A stretch of 64,000 nt of DNA from Brassica napus (Eukaryota > Streptophyta > Magnoliopsida > Brassicales > Brassicaceae), in assembly GCF_020379485.1 (NCBI RefSeq), contig NC_063434.1:29211401-29275400 (forward strand). The letters run 5' to 3'. The position numbers and the translations under genes are program-made. The notes under the pieces are model-generated. The model was not told the DNA's origin, ran no database searches, and saw only the letters and a program-made list of their open reading frames with translations. This document shows, in pieces, positions 11,372 through 21,369 of the stretch (the stretch's first letter is position 1; each line of letters begins with the position of its first letter).

Positions 11372-12505
11372 GAGCATCATTAACGCAGGTCCTTAGCTGG
11401 AGTTTTTAAGAAAATTAGGCAATTAATTAAATAAAAACAAAAAGAAAATTGTATAACCGATCCTTAATTCATAGTTTTTGCAACCGATCACAAAGCAGGT
11501 CCTTAGAACACGTGTCAGGCAACCAAGCCTTTTTGATTTTTTGTTTTGATTTTTCTTTTTTTCTTTCTTTTCTTTTGTTTTCTCTCATATTTTCTTGTGT
11601 TCTCCGTCAAGACGACGACGACTGCGTTCATGAAAGAGGCCTCTCCACCGTCCAATCGACGTCTTTTCCGTTTAATCACATCTCGTCTGTGCAATTGACG
11701 TCTCCTCCGTGCAATCGACGTCTTCTCTGACTTTCCCTTGTCTCGTCTGCTCCGCCGCTAAAAGGCGTCTCCTTCACTGGTCTTCTCCGTCGCGAAGGAA
11801 AGTGATTGATTAGGTGGTGATTAGATGATGCGACCCCATCTCCTCTATCTTCTGATCGGTGAGATCCTTTTGATATTCACACTTAATACGATTGATTAGG
11901 TGGTGATTAGATGATGAGATTGAACCTTGATTTGAATTTTTTTAGGGAGGAGGCAGATGGAGTTCGATCCTTGTTGGCTAATTACGTGGTGATAGATGAT
12001 GAGATTGAACCTTGTTGGCTAATTAGTGAGGCTTGTTCTTGTTCTTGTTAAAAACAAGTGTTCTGTTTTCATTTAAGTTAAAATGTTGGCTAATTAGTGT
12101 CGCTTGTTCTTGTTGTGGTTTCCGTTTAAGTGGCTTGTTCTTGTTCTCTTTTAATTGTGTTGTTGCTTTAAGTGTATTGTTCTTGTAAGGAAGAATCTCT
12201 GTTGGTGTTGTGTAATGAAGAGTCTCTGTTGTTGCTTTAAGTGTATTGATCTTGTTATATTTTTTTGTGTTCTTTTCTTGTGTGTAAATGCAGGTAACAT
12301 GCACAAGACTAGTTATGAGCTTGGAAGAGATGAGTTGGAGGAGATGAGTCATGAACCCCTAATTTTATTTTTTAAAAACTCCTAATTAAGAAACTTCCAA
12401 TAAAGCATAAAATCTATGAGATTCTTAACTACATTTCTTAAATAACTTTTATTCTTAAATTAATCACTAAGAAACCCAAATGGGGTTATAGCAATAATGG
12501 TGCTC
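11372..12505. mobile_element. Non-autonomous PIF/Harbinger-type DNA transposon
   Basis: The ends are terminal inverted repeats: GAGCATCATTA at 11372 and its complement TAATGGTGCTC ending at 12505, one mismatch in 11. The element is flanked by the trinucleotide TTA on both sides (11369-11371 and 12506-12508), the usual target duplication of PIF/Harbinger elements. The 1,134-bp interior has no transposase ORF. It contains local repeats: GATTGATTAGGTGGTGATTA near 11803 and 11889, and GTTGGCTAATTA at three places from about 11972. Open frames within are short and unlike known proteins. Confidence 0.75.
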
Positions 12506-12508
12506 TTA

Positions 12509-13703
12509 ACGTCAAGATCTAACAAAACCTAGCTCAAGAAAAATAAAATCAACACCAGACCGTCAAGATCCGAAGCGAGGAAGAGTCTGCGATAAAACTG
12601 GAGGGAGAAAACTGGATTTTTTCTTCAGGTTAGGCAGCTGATTTTTTTCTTAATATAGACAATTAAACTATACTGTTTAATTAATGTAGTGAGTATAAGA
12701 AATGGGGTCCATATATATCTCAATGATCTCATGTTTGTGTGCCTCACATTTCTCAATGATCTCATGTCTGTGCAATTTGTATTTTAAAAACAAGCTAATC
12801 TCCCCCAAAAAATGTTTAAAAGTACGACCTATGACGAAATGGGAAAACGACTAACGACATGGAGAGCACGACGTGAATAAAATTAAATGCAACTAAAGGG
12901 TTGGATATTGTTGTTGGTGGCACGACTAGAGATTCCAAAAACAAAAATGCGAATAATTGTAACATATCATTTATTATTATTCCCAAAATCTCTTTTAAAA
13001 TTGCGAACAAATAAGAATTAGATATAGAAGAAAGGCAGCTTGAAACCTGTAAATGGCTGGATATTGATGCTTTTTTCTATTGCCTCTTTTGTTTACAAAA
13101 ACAAGTAAACAATTTTCTCTAGGAGGCTCTTGGCAGATACAATTGAGATACATATCTATTATAGGATGAAACAATTCTCTTAACCAGTATCTATCATCAT
13201 CCACTTATAAGAAATAAATTGAAGAAGACTGATTTGTTCTCACTCTTGATATTGTTAAACACTTTCAACATTCTAACAAAAAAAAATTTGCCGACCAATA
13301 ATATCGTTTATATAGTAATGTCACAAACTTATGAATGTCAAAGAGTAGGCCTAGCTTAGATGTGAGAGAATGAAACCAACACACCACGCTGTATCGTCTT
13401 CAAAGAGAGACATCGTCCCACCAGAAGAATAGTTATACTTTCTCAAATGTGATTCAATTTGCTTAAAACTTTCCAAATTCTTCCCGTTATTATCTAATAC
13501 GTTGATGTTTGCTATCAGAAAAACAAAGAATGTCACACACAAGGAGTACTTAAACAGTAGACCACAAAGTAGCATGGAAGATCAAACGTTAACTCCATAT
13601 AAAACTCAAAAAGAAGATATGAAGATTTATTACACATGTAAATTGCTTGGATTTATCATAACACCCAAAGGCTAGATATTTTAATGTAACATCATCACAC
13701 ATC
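12509..13703. other. Intergenic DNA without a recognisable gene
   Basis: In Arabidopsis the space between the kinase and NSN1 holds At3g07060 (EMB1974, from memory). Nothing here resembles an NHL-domain protein. Two short minus-strand frames exist, 13204-12995 and 13575-13351. The second starts with a hydrophobic stretch (LLCGLLFKYSLCVTFFVFLI), but neither has a family match I know or a convincing splice partner. I therefore call no gene. Confidence 0.4.
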
Positions 13704-13789
13704 GGGGTGGTGGCGCAGTTGGCTAGCGCGTAGGTCTCATAGCTATCTGAGTAATCCTGAGGTCGAGAGTTCGAGCCTCTCTCACCCCA
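13704..13789 (+). tRNA. Elongator tRNA-Met (CAT) with intron
   Basis: An 86-bp gene. The acceptor stem GGGGTGG pairs with TCACCCC (13782-13788), with discriminator A at 13789. D arm GCGC/GCGC; T arm GAGAG-TTCGAGC-CTCTC. The anticodon CAT is at 13738-13740, followed by A37 and an intron of about 11 bp (roughly 13742-13752). Plant elongator tRNA-Met genes normally carry such an intron, whereas initiator tRNA-Met does not. The internal A and B box promoters are intact. Confidence 0.95.
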
Positions 13790-13794
13790 ATTTA

Positions 13795-13799
13795 TTTTT
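13795..13799 (+). terminator. RNA polymerase III terminator of tRNA-Met
   Basis: TTTTT begins six bases past the end of the tRNA, with a second T run shortly after at about 13803. This is the usual Pol III stop signal. Confidence 0.7.
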
Positions 13800-13872
13800 A
13801 ATTTTTATGTTGACTCAAACAGTGTCGTGTCGGGTCAGTTCGTCCAAATCGGGTCGTAATCCAAATCTATTT

Positions 13873-13888
13873 AAACCCTAAACCCTAA
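13873..13888 (+). promoter_or_regulatory. Double telo-box in the NSN1 promoter
   Basis: AAACCCTAAACCCTAA lies 75 bp upstream of the NSN1 ATG and is followed by a CT-rich leader. Telo-boxes (AAACCCTA) are enriched in Arabidopsis promoters of ribosomal protein and ribosome-biogenesis genes. That fits the nucleolar role of NSN1; binding here is inferred. Confidence 0.65.
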
Positions 13889-13962
13889 TTTCCTCTTCCT
13901 CTCTCCATAAACCCTCTTCTTCCTCTTCCTCTCAGTTTTGTGTGTTCTGACAAAAAAAAAAG

Positions 13963-16846
13963 ATGCCGAAAAAGAGTACAAGTAAGCTAAGCTAAACCCT
14001 CTCAATCCAATATCAGCTCAGGGTGTTAATTAAGAAAGGTCTTTTATTGATTTTTGTTTTTTTTTTTGAATTTTGCAGAGAGCAAGAGCAAGAGGGTGCC
14101 CTTGAAGCAGAAGCACAAGGTCATAAGAAAGGTGAAGGAGCACCACAAGAAGAAGGCAAAGGAAGCTAAGAAGCTGGGCCTTAACCGTAAGCCCAGAGCA
14201 GAGAAGGATCCAGGCATCCCCAACGACTGGCCTTTCAAGGAACAGGAGCTTAAAGCCTTGGAAGCTCGACGTGCTCGCGCTCTCGAGGAGATTGAGCTGA
14301 AGAAAGTCGCCCGCAAAGAAAGGGTAATTGTAATCAATCATTATTCAATCTTTGTTAGTGTAAAGCTTTAGTCTTTTTAGGTTACAGCTGTTAAAGACAT
14401 GTACTTTGTGTTATGGGTGTTGGTTGATTGAGAAAGGATATCATGAAATGATGTTTATGTTGTGATCATTGTTCTAAAAATGGGTAGGCTGTGGTTAGGA
14501 TTATTGTCGATTTTTTGAACTCCTAGACTGTCTTTTTAAAAAAAATCGGCTTGAAAAATCGTTAGTAATGTTTATGTTGTGATCAATGTTCTAAAAATCG
14601 CTAGGCATTGATTAGGATCATTGTCAATTTTTTGAACGCCTAGACCGATTTTTTCAAAAAAATCGGTTTGAAAAATCGTTAGTACTAATGTTTATGTTGG
14701 ATCAATGTTCTAAAAGTCGCTAGGCATTGATTAGGATCATTGTCGATTCAAAAAAATCGGTTTGAAAAATCGTAAGTAATGTTTATGTTGTGATCAATGT
14801 TCTATAAATAGCTAGGCATTGATTAGGATTATTGTCGATTTTTCAAAAATTCGGTTTGAAAAATCGTTCCGCTCATACCTGATTTGCCGACTAGGCCGTT
14901 TAGAGTAGACCGATTTTTAGAACAATGGTTGTGATCTCACTTAATGAATCTATTTCAGGCGAAAAAGAGGAAACTTGGTTTGGTTATTGATGAGGATACC
15001 AAGACAGAAGAAGGGTATGGAGAGGGGAAGAGTGGAGATGACTCAACTAGACTTGTTAATGTTCGAGGTGAATGTTATTGTGTTTTTGATTTGGAGTTTT
15101 TTATCTGCCTATAATATTCCACTGATGTCTATTGTTTCATAAGATAACTCTGAGAATGCTTTCAAGAAGGAGCTTAAGAATGTCATTGAATTGTCTGACG
15201 TCATTCTCGAGGTTCTTGATGCACGTGACCCCCTTGGCACGCGTTGCACCGCCATGGAGGGGATGGTGGGGGAAGCTGGTCCCAGTAAGCACCGTGTGTT
15301 GGTTCTGAACAAGATTGGTGAGCTTTTCTATTCAGAGTCTCTCTGCTCGTGCCGTTGGTGTCGTCATTAGACTCATTACTCTTTTGTGTAGATCTTGTTC
15401 CTAGAGAGGCTGCTGAGAAGTGGCTTAAGTACCTCAGGGAAGAATCTCCAGCTGTTGCATTCAAATGTAGCACTCAGGAACAGAGATCAAACTTGGGGTG
15501 GAAACCATCAAAGGCGTCATCGAAACCAAGCAGTGTTTTGCAGACGAGTGATTGTCTTGGTGCAGACACTCTTATCAAATTGCTGAAGAACTACTCGAGA
15601 AGTCATGAGGTTTGCTTTGCTTTGCTTTCTCATTAATTTATACTAGTTTTTGTATTAATGTTTCTTTTTGTTTTTGGCAGTTGAAAAAATCTATTACGGT
15701 TGGTATCATTGGACTCCCTAATGTAGGGAAGAGTAGTCTTATCAACAGTTTGAAGAGAGCTCATGTTGTCAACGTCGGTGCTACCCCTGGACTGACTAGG
15801 TCTCTCCAAGAGGTTCACTTGGACAAAAACGTGAAGCTGTTGGATTGTCCTGGTGTTGTGTTGCTCAAAAAATCTTCGGCGAATGATGCTTCTATAGCTC
15901 TCCGGAATTGTAAAAGAATCGAGAAGTTGGAAGATCCAGTTAGTCCAGGTAATAACTTTGTGCTTTTGTCTTGTTAAGGTTATGAATCTCAGTGGCTTAA
16001 CTGTTGCTTTGTGGGAAACTCAGTGAAGGAGATTCTCAAGCTTTGTTCAACACAGATGCTTGTGACTCTGTACAAGATCCCAAGCTTCGAGGGGGTTGAT
16101 GATTTTCTTTATAAGGTTGCCACCGTGAGAGGCAAGCTTAAGAAGGGTGGTCTTGTGGATACGGAAGCTGCTGCGAGGATTGTGTTGCGTGATTGGAATG
16201 AAGGCAAGATTCCATTCTATACAATGCCGCCGAAGAGGGAGCAAGGCGAACACGCAGAGTCAAAGATTGTGCCGGAGCTGGCTAAGGAGTTCAACATCGA
16301 TGAGGTTTACAGTGGTGAATCCTCTTTTATTGGGAGTTTGAAGACTGTCAACGAGTTCAACCCTGTTGAGATTCCTTCGAATGCTCCTCTCAGTTTCGAT
16401 GAAACTATGGTCGAGGTTGGTTAATAAACTCTTGCCTGTAACCTTCTCGGTCTGGTTTTAACTTGTGGTATGTATCACAGGATGAGTCTAAGACTCAGAC
16501 GGAAGAAGAAGAGGTTGGCGTTGAGAGTGATGGTGATGAGTCTATGGGAGGGGAAGGGGAGGAGGAAGAAACAGGAAAGTCGAAATCAGAGACAAGCAGG
16601 CAGAACAGGAAGCTATACGCAGCGGAAAGCATGCTGAACACAAAAATGCAGAAAGCAGAGAAGAGTAAGAGGAAGAAGGCTAAGAAAGCATCATCAGGTG
16701 GTGAGGAGGATTCCATGGAAGGAGATTATGATTTCAAAGTAGATTACGCCAAGAACAAAGGTACAACAGACATGGATGAAGGAGATGGATTACAAATTGA
16801 GGCGAAAGTACCAATGGCTGAACTAGTTGATTTACCTGAAGAATGA
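13963..16846 (+). CDS. NSN1: Nucleostemin-like GTPase 1, circularly permuted nucleolar GTPase
   Basis: Nucleostemin family GTPase needed for 60S ribosome assembly and meristem growth. Eight exons (13963-13981, 14079-14323, 14959-15067, 15144-15317, 15392-15609, 15681-15948, 16024-16415, 16481-16846) join to 596 residues. The N-terminus is a Lys/Arg-rich GN3L/Grn1 domain ([19 protein letters not shown]). The G motifs appear in permuted order: NKID (G4) at the exon 4-5 junction, then GLPNVGKSS (G1), GATPGLT (G2) and DCPG (G3). This order defines the YlqF/YawG class. The C-terminal region is acidic ([14 protein letters not shown]) then Lys-rich, as is usual for the family. The first exon codes only six residues and a third; the start is supported by the MPKKS opening. 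Intron 2 contains a MITE. It corresponds to Arabidopsis At3g07050. Confidence 0.94.
14467..14927. mobile_element. hAT-type MITE with internal tandem repeats, in NSN1 intron 2
   Basis: The ends are a perfect 15-bp inverted repeat, CATTGTTCTAAAAAT at 14467 and its complement ending at 14927. GTTGTGAT flanks it exactly at 14459-14466 and 14928-14935; an 8-bp duplication is the hAT signature. Inside, a unit of about 90-120 bp is repeated about four times, each copy starting ATGTTTATGTTG(TG)ATCAATGTTC. These internal units include the flanking GTTGTGAT and further host sequence, so the amplification happened after insertion. The element has no coding capacity. Confidence 0.8.
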
Positions 16847-17410
16847 TTGAACTCTTTGAAACAAACAACACTTTTATTCTCTTTATTATTTGCGTTTATG
16901 ATAATTTATTATGGTCTAGTAATCTACTTCTACTCCACCAATTACGTTGAGTTATCAAAATTTCTAAAGAGCATTGAGATTTGAGCTGCAAATTCAATGT
17001 ACTTAGCCTTTCTTTGACAAACTTAATTTTTAATGTATGGTATGAAATATGCCTGGCGTTCGATCTTAGATATTAGTAATTGTTAGTTAGGTTTTCGGTT
17101 TGGTTTGGATAGCAAAGTCATGAAACGGCTAATGTCCGATAAAAAAATGGATCTAATATGTGAACCAGCTAATATTTATGAAATTAGTTTGGTTTCTGTC
17201 TTGGTTTGGTTGATTCGGTTTTTCGGTTTCAGATAAATATGCCAAGACTAGTATGAAATTAAAATTCAAAGTTGCAGATGTGAAAGCAGCAGAAAGACGT
17301 TGACTTTACAGATAATAATTGAGGCAGTATGTTATCTTTCCGGTGAAATGTGAATAAGTCACACAGAAAAAAAAGGTTCAAGAGATATTGTTTGTCAAGC
17401 TAAAGAGAAG
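16847..17410. other. NSN1 3' region and RPM1 promoter
   Basis: AT-rich. Around 17090-17232 there are repeated TTGGTTTGGTT and CGGTTT motifs of simple-sequence character. A W-box core is noted separately. No other gene was seen. Confidence 0.4.
17300..17305 (+). promoter_or_regulatory. W-box core upstream of RPM1
   Basis: TTGACT in the context ACGTTGACTTT, 106 bp upstream of the RPM1 ATG. W-boxes bind WRKY factors and are common in immune gene promoters. A single hexamer is weak evidence alone. Confidence 0.4.
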
Positions 17411-20191
17411 ATGGCTTCAGCTACTGTTGATGTTGGGATAGGACTGATTCTCAGCCTCCTAGAAAACGAGACCTTGTTGCTGTCAGGAGTTCACAGCGAG
17501 ATCGAGAAGATGAAAAAGGAGTTGCTTATCATAAAGTCCTTTCTTGAGGACACACATAAACAAGATTGGAATGGTTCCACCACCACAACAACGGGAACAA
17601 CAACAACAACTCAACTCTTTCAAACTTTTGTGTCAAACATAAGAGACTTGGCTTACCAAGTGGAAGACATCATCGACGAATTCACCTATCACATCCACGG
17701 TTATCGCAACTGCACAAAGCTTCAGCGTGCGTTTCATTTCCCCAAGTACATGTGGGCTAGACACTCCATAGCTCAGAAGCTAGGAGCCGCGAATGTCATG
17801 ATTCGTTCCATTTCTGAATCCATGAAAAGGTACCAAACCTATCAAGGAGCATCAGTATCGCCTGTTGATGATGGTGGTGGTACAAAGTGGCTGAATAACA
17901 TCAGCGAGTCATCGCTGTTCTTTAGTGAAAACAGTCTTGTAGGGATTGATGCAGCTAAAGGAAAGCTCATTGGATGGCTTCTAAGTCCTGAACCTCAAAG
18001 GATAGTTGTCTCGGTGGTCGGAATGGGTGGTTCAGGGAAGACTACACTCTCAGCTAACATCTTCAAGTCCCAAACCGTGCGCAAGCATTTCGCGTCATAC
18101 GCTTGGGTTACTATCTCTAAATCCTATGTGATTGAAGATGTGTTTAGGACAATGATAAAAGAGTTCTACAAAGAAGCAGAAACGCAAATTCCAGGTGAGT
18201 TGTACTCCTTAACTTACAGAGAGCTGGTTGAGAAGCTTGTGGAGTATTTGCATTCCAAGAGGTACTTTGTTGTGCTTGATGATGTGTGGAACACTAGTCT
18301 GTGGAGGGAGATAAGCATCGCTCTACCAGATGGCATTAGCGGAAGCCGTGTTGTGATAACTACTCGCAGCAATAACGTGGCTTCTTTCTCATATGGCAGT
18401 GGGAGTAGAAAGCATGAGATTGAGCTCTTGAACGAAGACGAAGCTTGGGTGCTTTTCTGCAACAAAGCGTTTTCTGGAAGCCTTGAGGAATGTAGGAGGA
18501 GGAATCTAGAGCTGATAGCAAGGAAGTTACTTGAGAGATGTCAAGGCCTGCCGTTAGCTATAGCTTCTTTGGGGAGCATGATGTCAACAAAGAGGTTGGA
18601 GTCAGAGTGGAAGCAAGTCTACAACTCTTTGAACTGGGAACTTAACAACAATCTTGAGCTCAAGGTTGTTAGAAGCATCTTGTCGCTTAGCTTCAGTGAT
18701 CTGCCGTATCCTCTTAAACGTTGTTTCTTGTACTGTTGTATGTTCCCTGTGAACTATCGGATGAAAAGGAAGAGGCTGGTTAGGATGTGGATGGCGCAAC
18801 GGTTTGTGGAACCGATCAGAGGAGTGAAAGCGGAGGAAGTGGCTGATGGTTACTTAAATGAGCTTGTTTACAGAAACATGCTTCAAGTTATCTTGTGGAA
18901 TCCTTTTGGACGTCCCAAAGTGTTCAAGATGCATGATGTGATAAGGGAGATCGCTCTATCTATATCCAAAGCTGAGAGGTTCTGTGATGTTAATGGTGAT
19001 GATGATGATGATGATGCAGAAACAGCCGAGGATCACGGTACTCGCCATTTATGCATTCAGAAAGAGATGAGATCAGGTACTGTACGTAGAACAAACCTTC
19101 ACACTCTTTTGGTTTGCACTAAACACAGCATTGAACTGCCTCCAAGTCTGAAACTTCTAAGAGCCTTAGACCTTGAAGGCTCCGGCATCAGCAAGCTACC
19201 TGAGTTTTTGGTAACTCTGTTCAATTTAAAGTACTTGAACTTGTCGAAAACCGAAGTGAAGGAACTCCCAAGAGACTTTCATAGACTCATCAACTTGGAG
19301 ACATTGAACACTAGGCACTCCAAGGTTGATGAGCTTCCTCCAGGGATGTGGAAGCTTCGGAAGCTGCGTTATCTGATTACTTTCCGTTGCAACTATGGAC
19401 ATGATTCCAACTGGAACTATGTTTTAGGCACAAAGGTTTCTCCGAGTATCTGCCAGCTGAAGGATTTGCAAGTCATGGACTGCTTCAACGCAGAAGCTGA
19501 GCTTATCAAAACGCTAGGGGGCATGACTCAGCTCACGAGAGTAAGTATTGTCATGATTAGAAGAGAACATGGACGTGACTTATGCGAGTCGCTGAACAAG
19601 ATCAAAAGACTCAGATTCTTATCCCTAACGTCTATTCATGAAGAGGAACCGTTAGAGATAGATAGACTGATAGCAACTGCAAGTATTGAGAAACTCTTTC
19701 TTGCAGGGAAACTAGAAAGAGTACCGAGTTGGTTCAGTACTCTTCAGAACGTTACCTATTTGGGTCTGCGCGGCTCTAAGCTGCAAGAAAACTCCATTCA
19801 CTACCTCCAAACGCTTCCTAAATTAGTATGGCTTTCATTTTACAATGCATACATGGGGACTAGGTTGTGTTTTGCTGAAGGGTTTGAGAATCTGAAGATG
19901 CTAGATATAGTCCAGATGAAACATCTGAAAGAGGTTGTGATAGAAGATGGTGCAATGGTTGGGATACAGAAGCTTTACATCAGAGCTTGTAGAGTGTTGG
20001 AGTCGGTACCGAGGGGAATAAAGAATCTTGTGAACCTTCAAGAACTGCATTTGAGTCATGTTTCTGATCAGCTAGTGGAGAGGATTCGTGGGGAAGAGGG
20101 TGTAGACAGGTCGAGGGTTAAACATATTCCTGCCATCAAGCATCATTTCAGAACTGAGGATGGCTCTTTCTATGTGAGCCTCTCATCTTGA
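17411..20191 (+). CDS. RPM1: CC-NB-LRR immune receptor RPM1
   Basis: Intracellular immune receptor; in Arabidopsis RPM1 detects modification of RIN4 by bacterial effectors AvrRpm1 and AvrB at the plasma membrane. One intronless frame of 926 residues, the length I recall for Arabidopsis RPM1. Coiled-coil domain with the EDVID-type motif VEDIIDEF at 84-91. NB-ARC domain: P-loop GMGGSGKTT 204-212, kinase-2 YFVVLDDVW 285-293, GLPLA from 379, MHD 507-509, all intact. About a dozen leucine-rich repeats follow to the C-terminus. Two low-complexity runs stand out: five Thr, Gly, five Thr (57-67) and six Asp (530-535), both from trinucleotide repeats. The position between NSN1 and UGT80A2 is the same as in Arabidopsis, so this is the ancestral locus. 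No disabling change is visible. Confidence 0.94.
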   Translation: MASATVDVGIGLILSLLENETLLLSGVHSEIEKMKKELLIIKSFLEDTHKQDWNGSTTTTTGTTTTTQLFQTFVSNIRDLAYQVEDIIDEFTYHIHGYRNCTKLQRAFHFPKYMWARHSIAQKLGAANVMIRSISESMKRYQTYQGASVSPVDDGGGTKWLNNISESSLFFSENSLVGIDAAKGKLIGWLLSPEPQRIVVSVVGMGGSGKTTLSANIFKSQTVRKHFASYAWVTISKSYVIEDVFRTMIKEFYKEAETQIPGELYSLTYRELVEKLVEYLHSKRYFVVLDDVWNTSLWREISIALPDGISGSRVVITTRSNNVASFSYGSGSRKHEIELLNEDEAWVLFCNKAFSGSLEECRRRNLELIARKLLERCQGLPLAIASLGSMMSTKRLESEWKQVYNSLNWELNNNLELKVVRSILSLSFSDLPYPLKRCFLYCCMFPVNYRMKRKRLVRMWMAQRFVEPIRGVKAEEVADGYLNELVYRNMLQVILWNPFGRPKVFKMHDVIREIALSISKAERFCDVNGDDDDDDAETAEDHGTRHLCIQKEMRSGTVRRTNLHTLLVCTKHSIELPPSLKLLRALDLEGSGISKLPEFLVTLFNLKYLNLSKTEVKELPRDFHRLINLETLNTRHSKVDELPPGMWKLRKLRYLITFRCNYGHDSNWNYVLGTKVSPSICQLKDLQVMDCFNAEAELIKTLGGMTQLTRVSIVMIRREHGRDLCESLNKIKRLRFLSLTSIHEEEPLEIDRLIATASIEKLFLAGKLERVPSWFSTLQNVTYLGLRGSKLQENSIHYLQTLPKLVWLSFYNAYMGTRLCFAEGFENLKMLDIVQMKHLKEVVIEDGAMVGIQKLYIRACRVLESVPRGIKNLVNLQELHLSHVSDQLVERIRGEEGVDRSRVKHIPAIKHHFRTEDGSFYVSLSS

Positions 20192-20427
20192 GTGGATGGA
20201 CTAGTTAGTTACTGCTGGTAATGTTCAGTAACTCCTATTTCATAATATCATTTTCTCATATGAGCAAATTACATATCTTACACAACTAGTGAATTTTAAA
20301 ATAGGAATTATTTTAAAATTTGTTATTTAAATAACTCCATGTATAAAAAAAAGGGAAATAAATAAAATAAAATATCAACCTTTGAACAAACAAATTGTGC
20401 ACCGTTAATAAAGATCCAAAAGTGATA
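20192..20427. other. RPM1 3' flank
   Basis: AT-rich 3' UTR and spacer; nothing further recognised. Confidence 0.4.
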
Positions 20428-20945
20428 CTCTCTCTCCGTTTTTTTTTCAAAATAAATTATGGCTTACAGATTTTTTTGTTAAAAATAAAATAACATTTTC
20501 AATTTTCAATATAAAATTTATTAATTTTTATGTTTTATTACCATTTGTATTTTATAGTATATTTTGTTATTTGTTGAATTGTGTTTAGTTGAATAATTGA
20601 TTATATACTCCATATTTTTTCAAAATAACATATATTTTAGAGTTTTCACGCATACTAAAAAAACATGCTAATAAATGTATTATTTTTTGTGATTAGCTAT
20701 TTTTATAATTTTTAATCAATCGAAATTCAGTAACACGATTAATATCTTTAAAATGTACAGTTTACCATTATTATATGCATTAAAAATATAAAATATGTAT
20801 CTTTTAAAAATATGTTTTTTTATCTAAAACATGGATTATGTTGAAACCCAGGGAGTATGTATCAAGAGAGTATAAAACTTTAATAATTTTTTTTTATAAA
20901 AAACTAAAATTTTAAAACGTCATTTAATTAAAAATGATGGGAGTA
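20428..20945. mobile_element. Degenerate Stowaway-like MITEs, probably nested
   Basis: CTCTCTCCGTTTTTTTTTCA begins at 20428 after TA, and GGGAG followed by TA ends at 20855. A second left-type end (ATACTCCATATTTTTTCAAA) lies at about 20615 and a second right-type end (GATGGGAGTATC) near 20936-20947. CTCCCTCCG...GGGAG ends with TA duplications are typical of Stowaway (Tc1/mariner) MITEs. The pairing of ends is uncertain because the copies are old and AT-rich. Confidence 0.5.
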
Positions 20946-21369
20946 TCTTTTTTTATTTGGTCGTAAATTTGGAAGTGTCTAAAATTAAATTAAATATCCA
21001 GGCGAAGACGGCAAAAAGGTACAATACGAAAAGACAGAAGAGTAGATTCAATTCGCTGTCAAACGATACGACAGCATTTCAAGGAATATTTATTTGACCG
21101 AATCATTCATCGTTCCGACAGTTATTCGCGAAATCTTTGTCTGAACCGGACCGAACCATCACACACACGACCATCGACCCATTCTGTCCGAACAAACTTT
21201 TTCTTCTATTAAAGTTTCGATTTTTTGAAGAATTACAAGAGAAGCAAGAAAAGAATCGTATAATTCATCTTACCCTTCACTTTCTGCGGTTCATATACGC
21301 ACATTCAAAAGACACCCAAGAGAGATCAAGATCGTCTCTTCTGGTGAAGAGACCGAGAGAGAGAATACG
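20946..21369. other. UGT80A2 promoter and 5' leader
   Basis: The last 250 bp before the ATG are less AT-rich and read like a transcribed leader with GA-rich runs (near 21318-21366). No single regulatory motif is convincing. Confidence 0.35.

Noticed and set aside
12155..12385. 76-codon open frame in the Harbinger-type element
   Set aside because: Low-complexity Cys/Leu/Phe-rich translation of TTG-rich DNA; not a transposase and not a secreted peptide with a defined Cys pattern.
12995..13575. Possible two-exon minus-strand gene before the tRNA
   Set aside because: Both frames are open by chance length, no splice pair keeps a convincing protein, and no family is recognised. Left as a note in the intergenic entry.
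14030..14341. Two minus-strand open frames of about 100 codons over NSN1 exon 2
   Set aside because: They are the complement of the Lys/Arg-rich NSN1 coding exon; codon bias makes open antisense frames.
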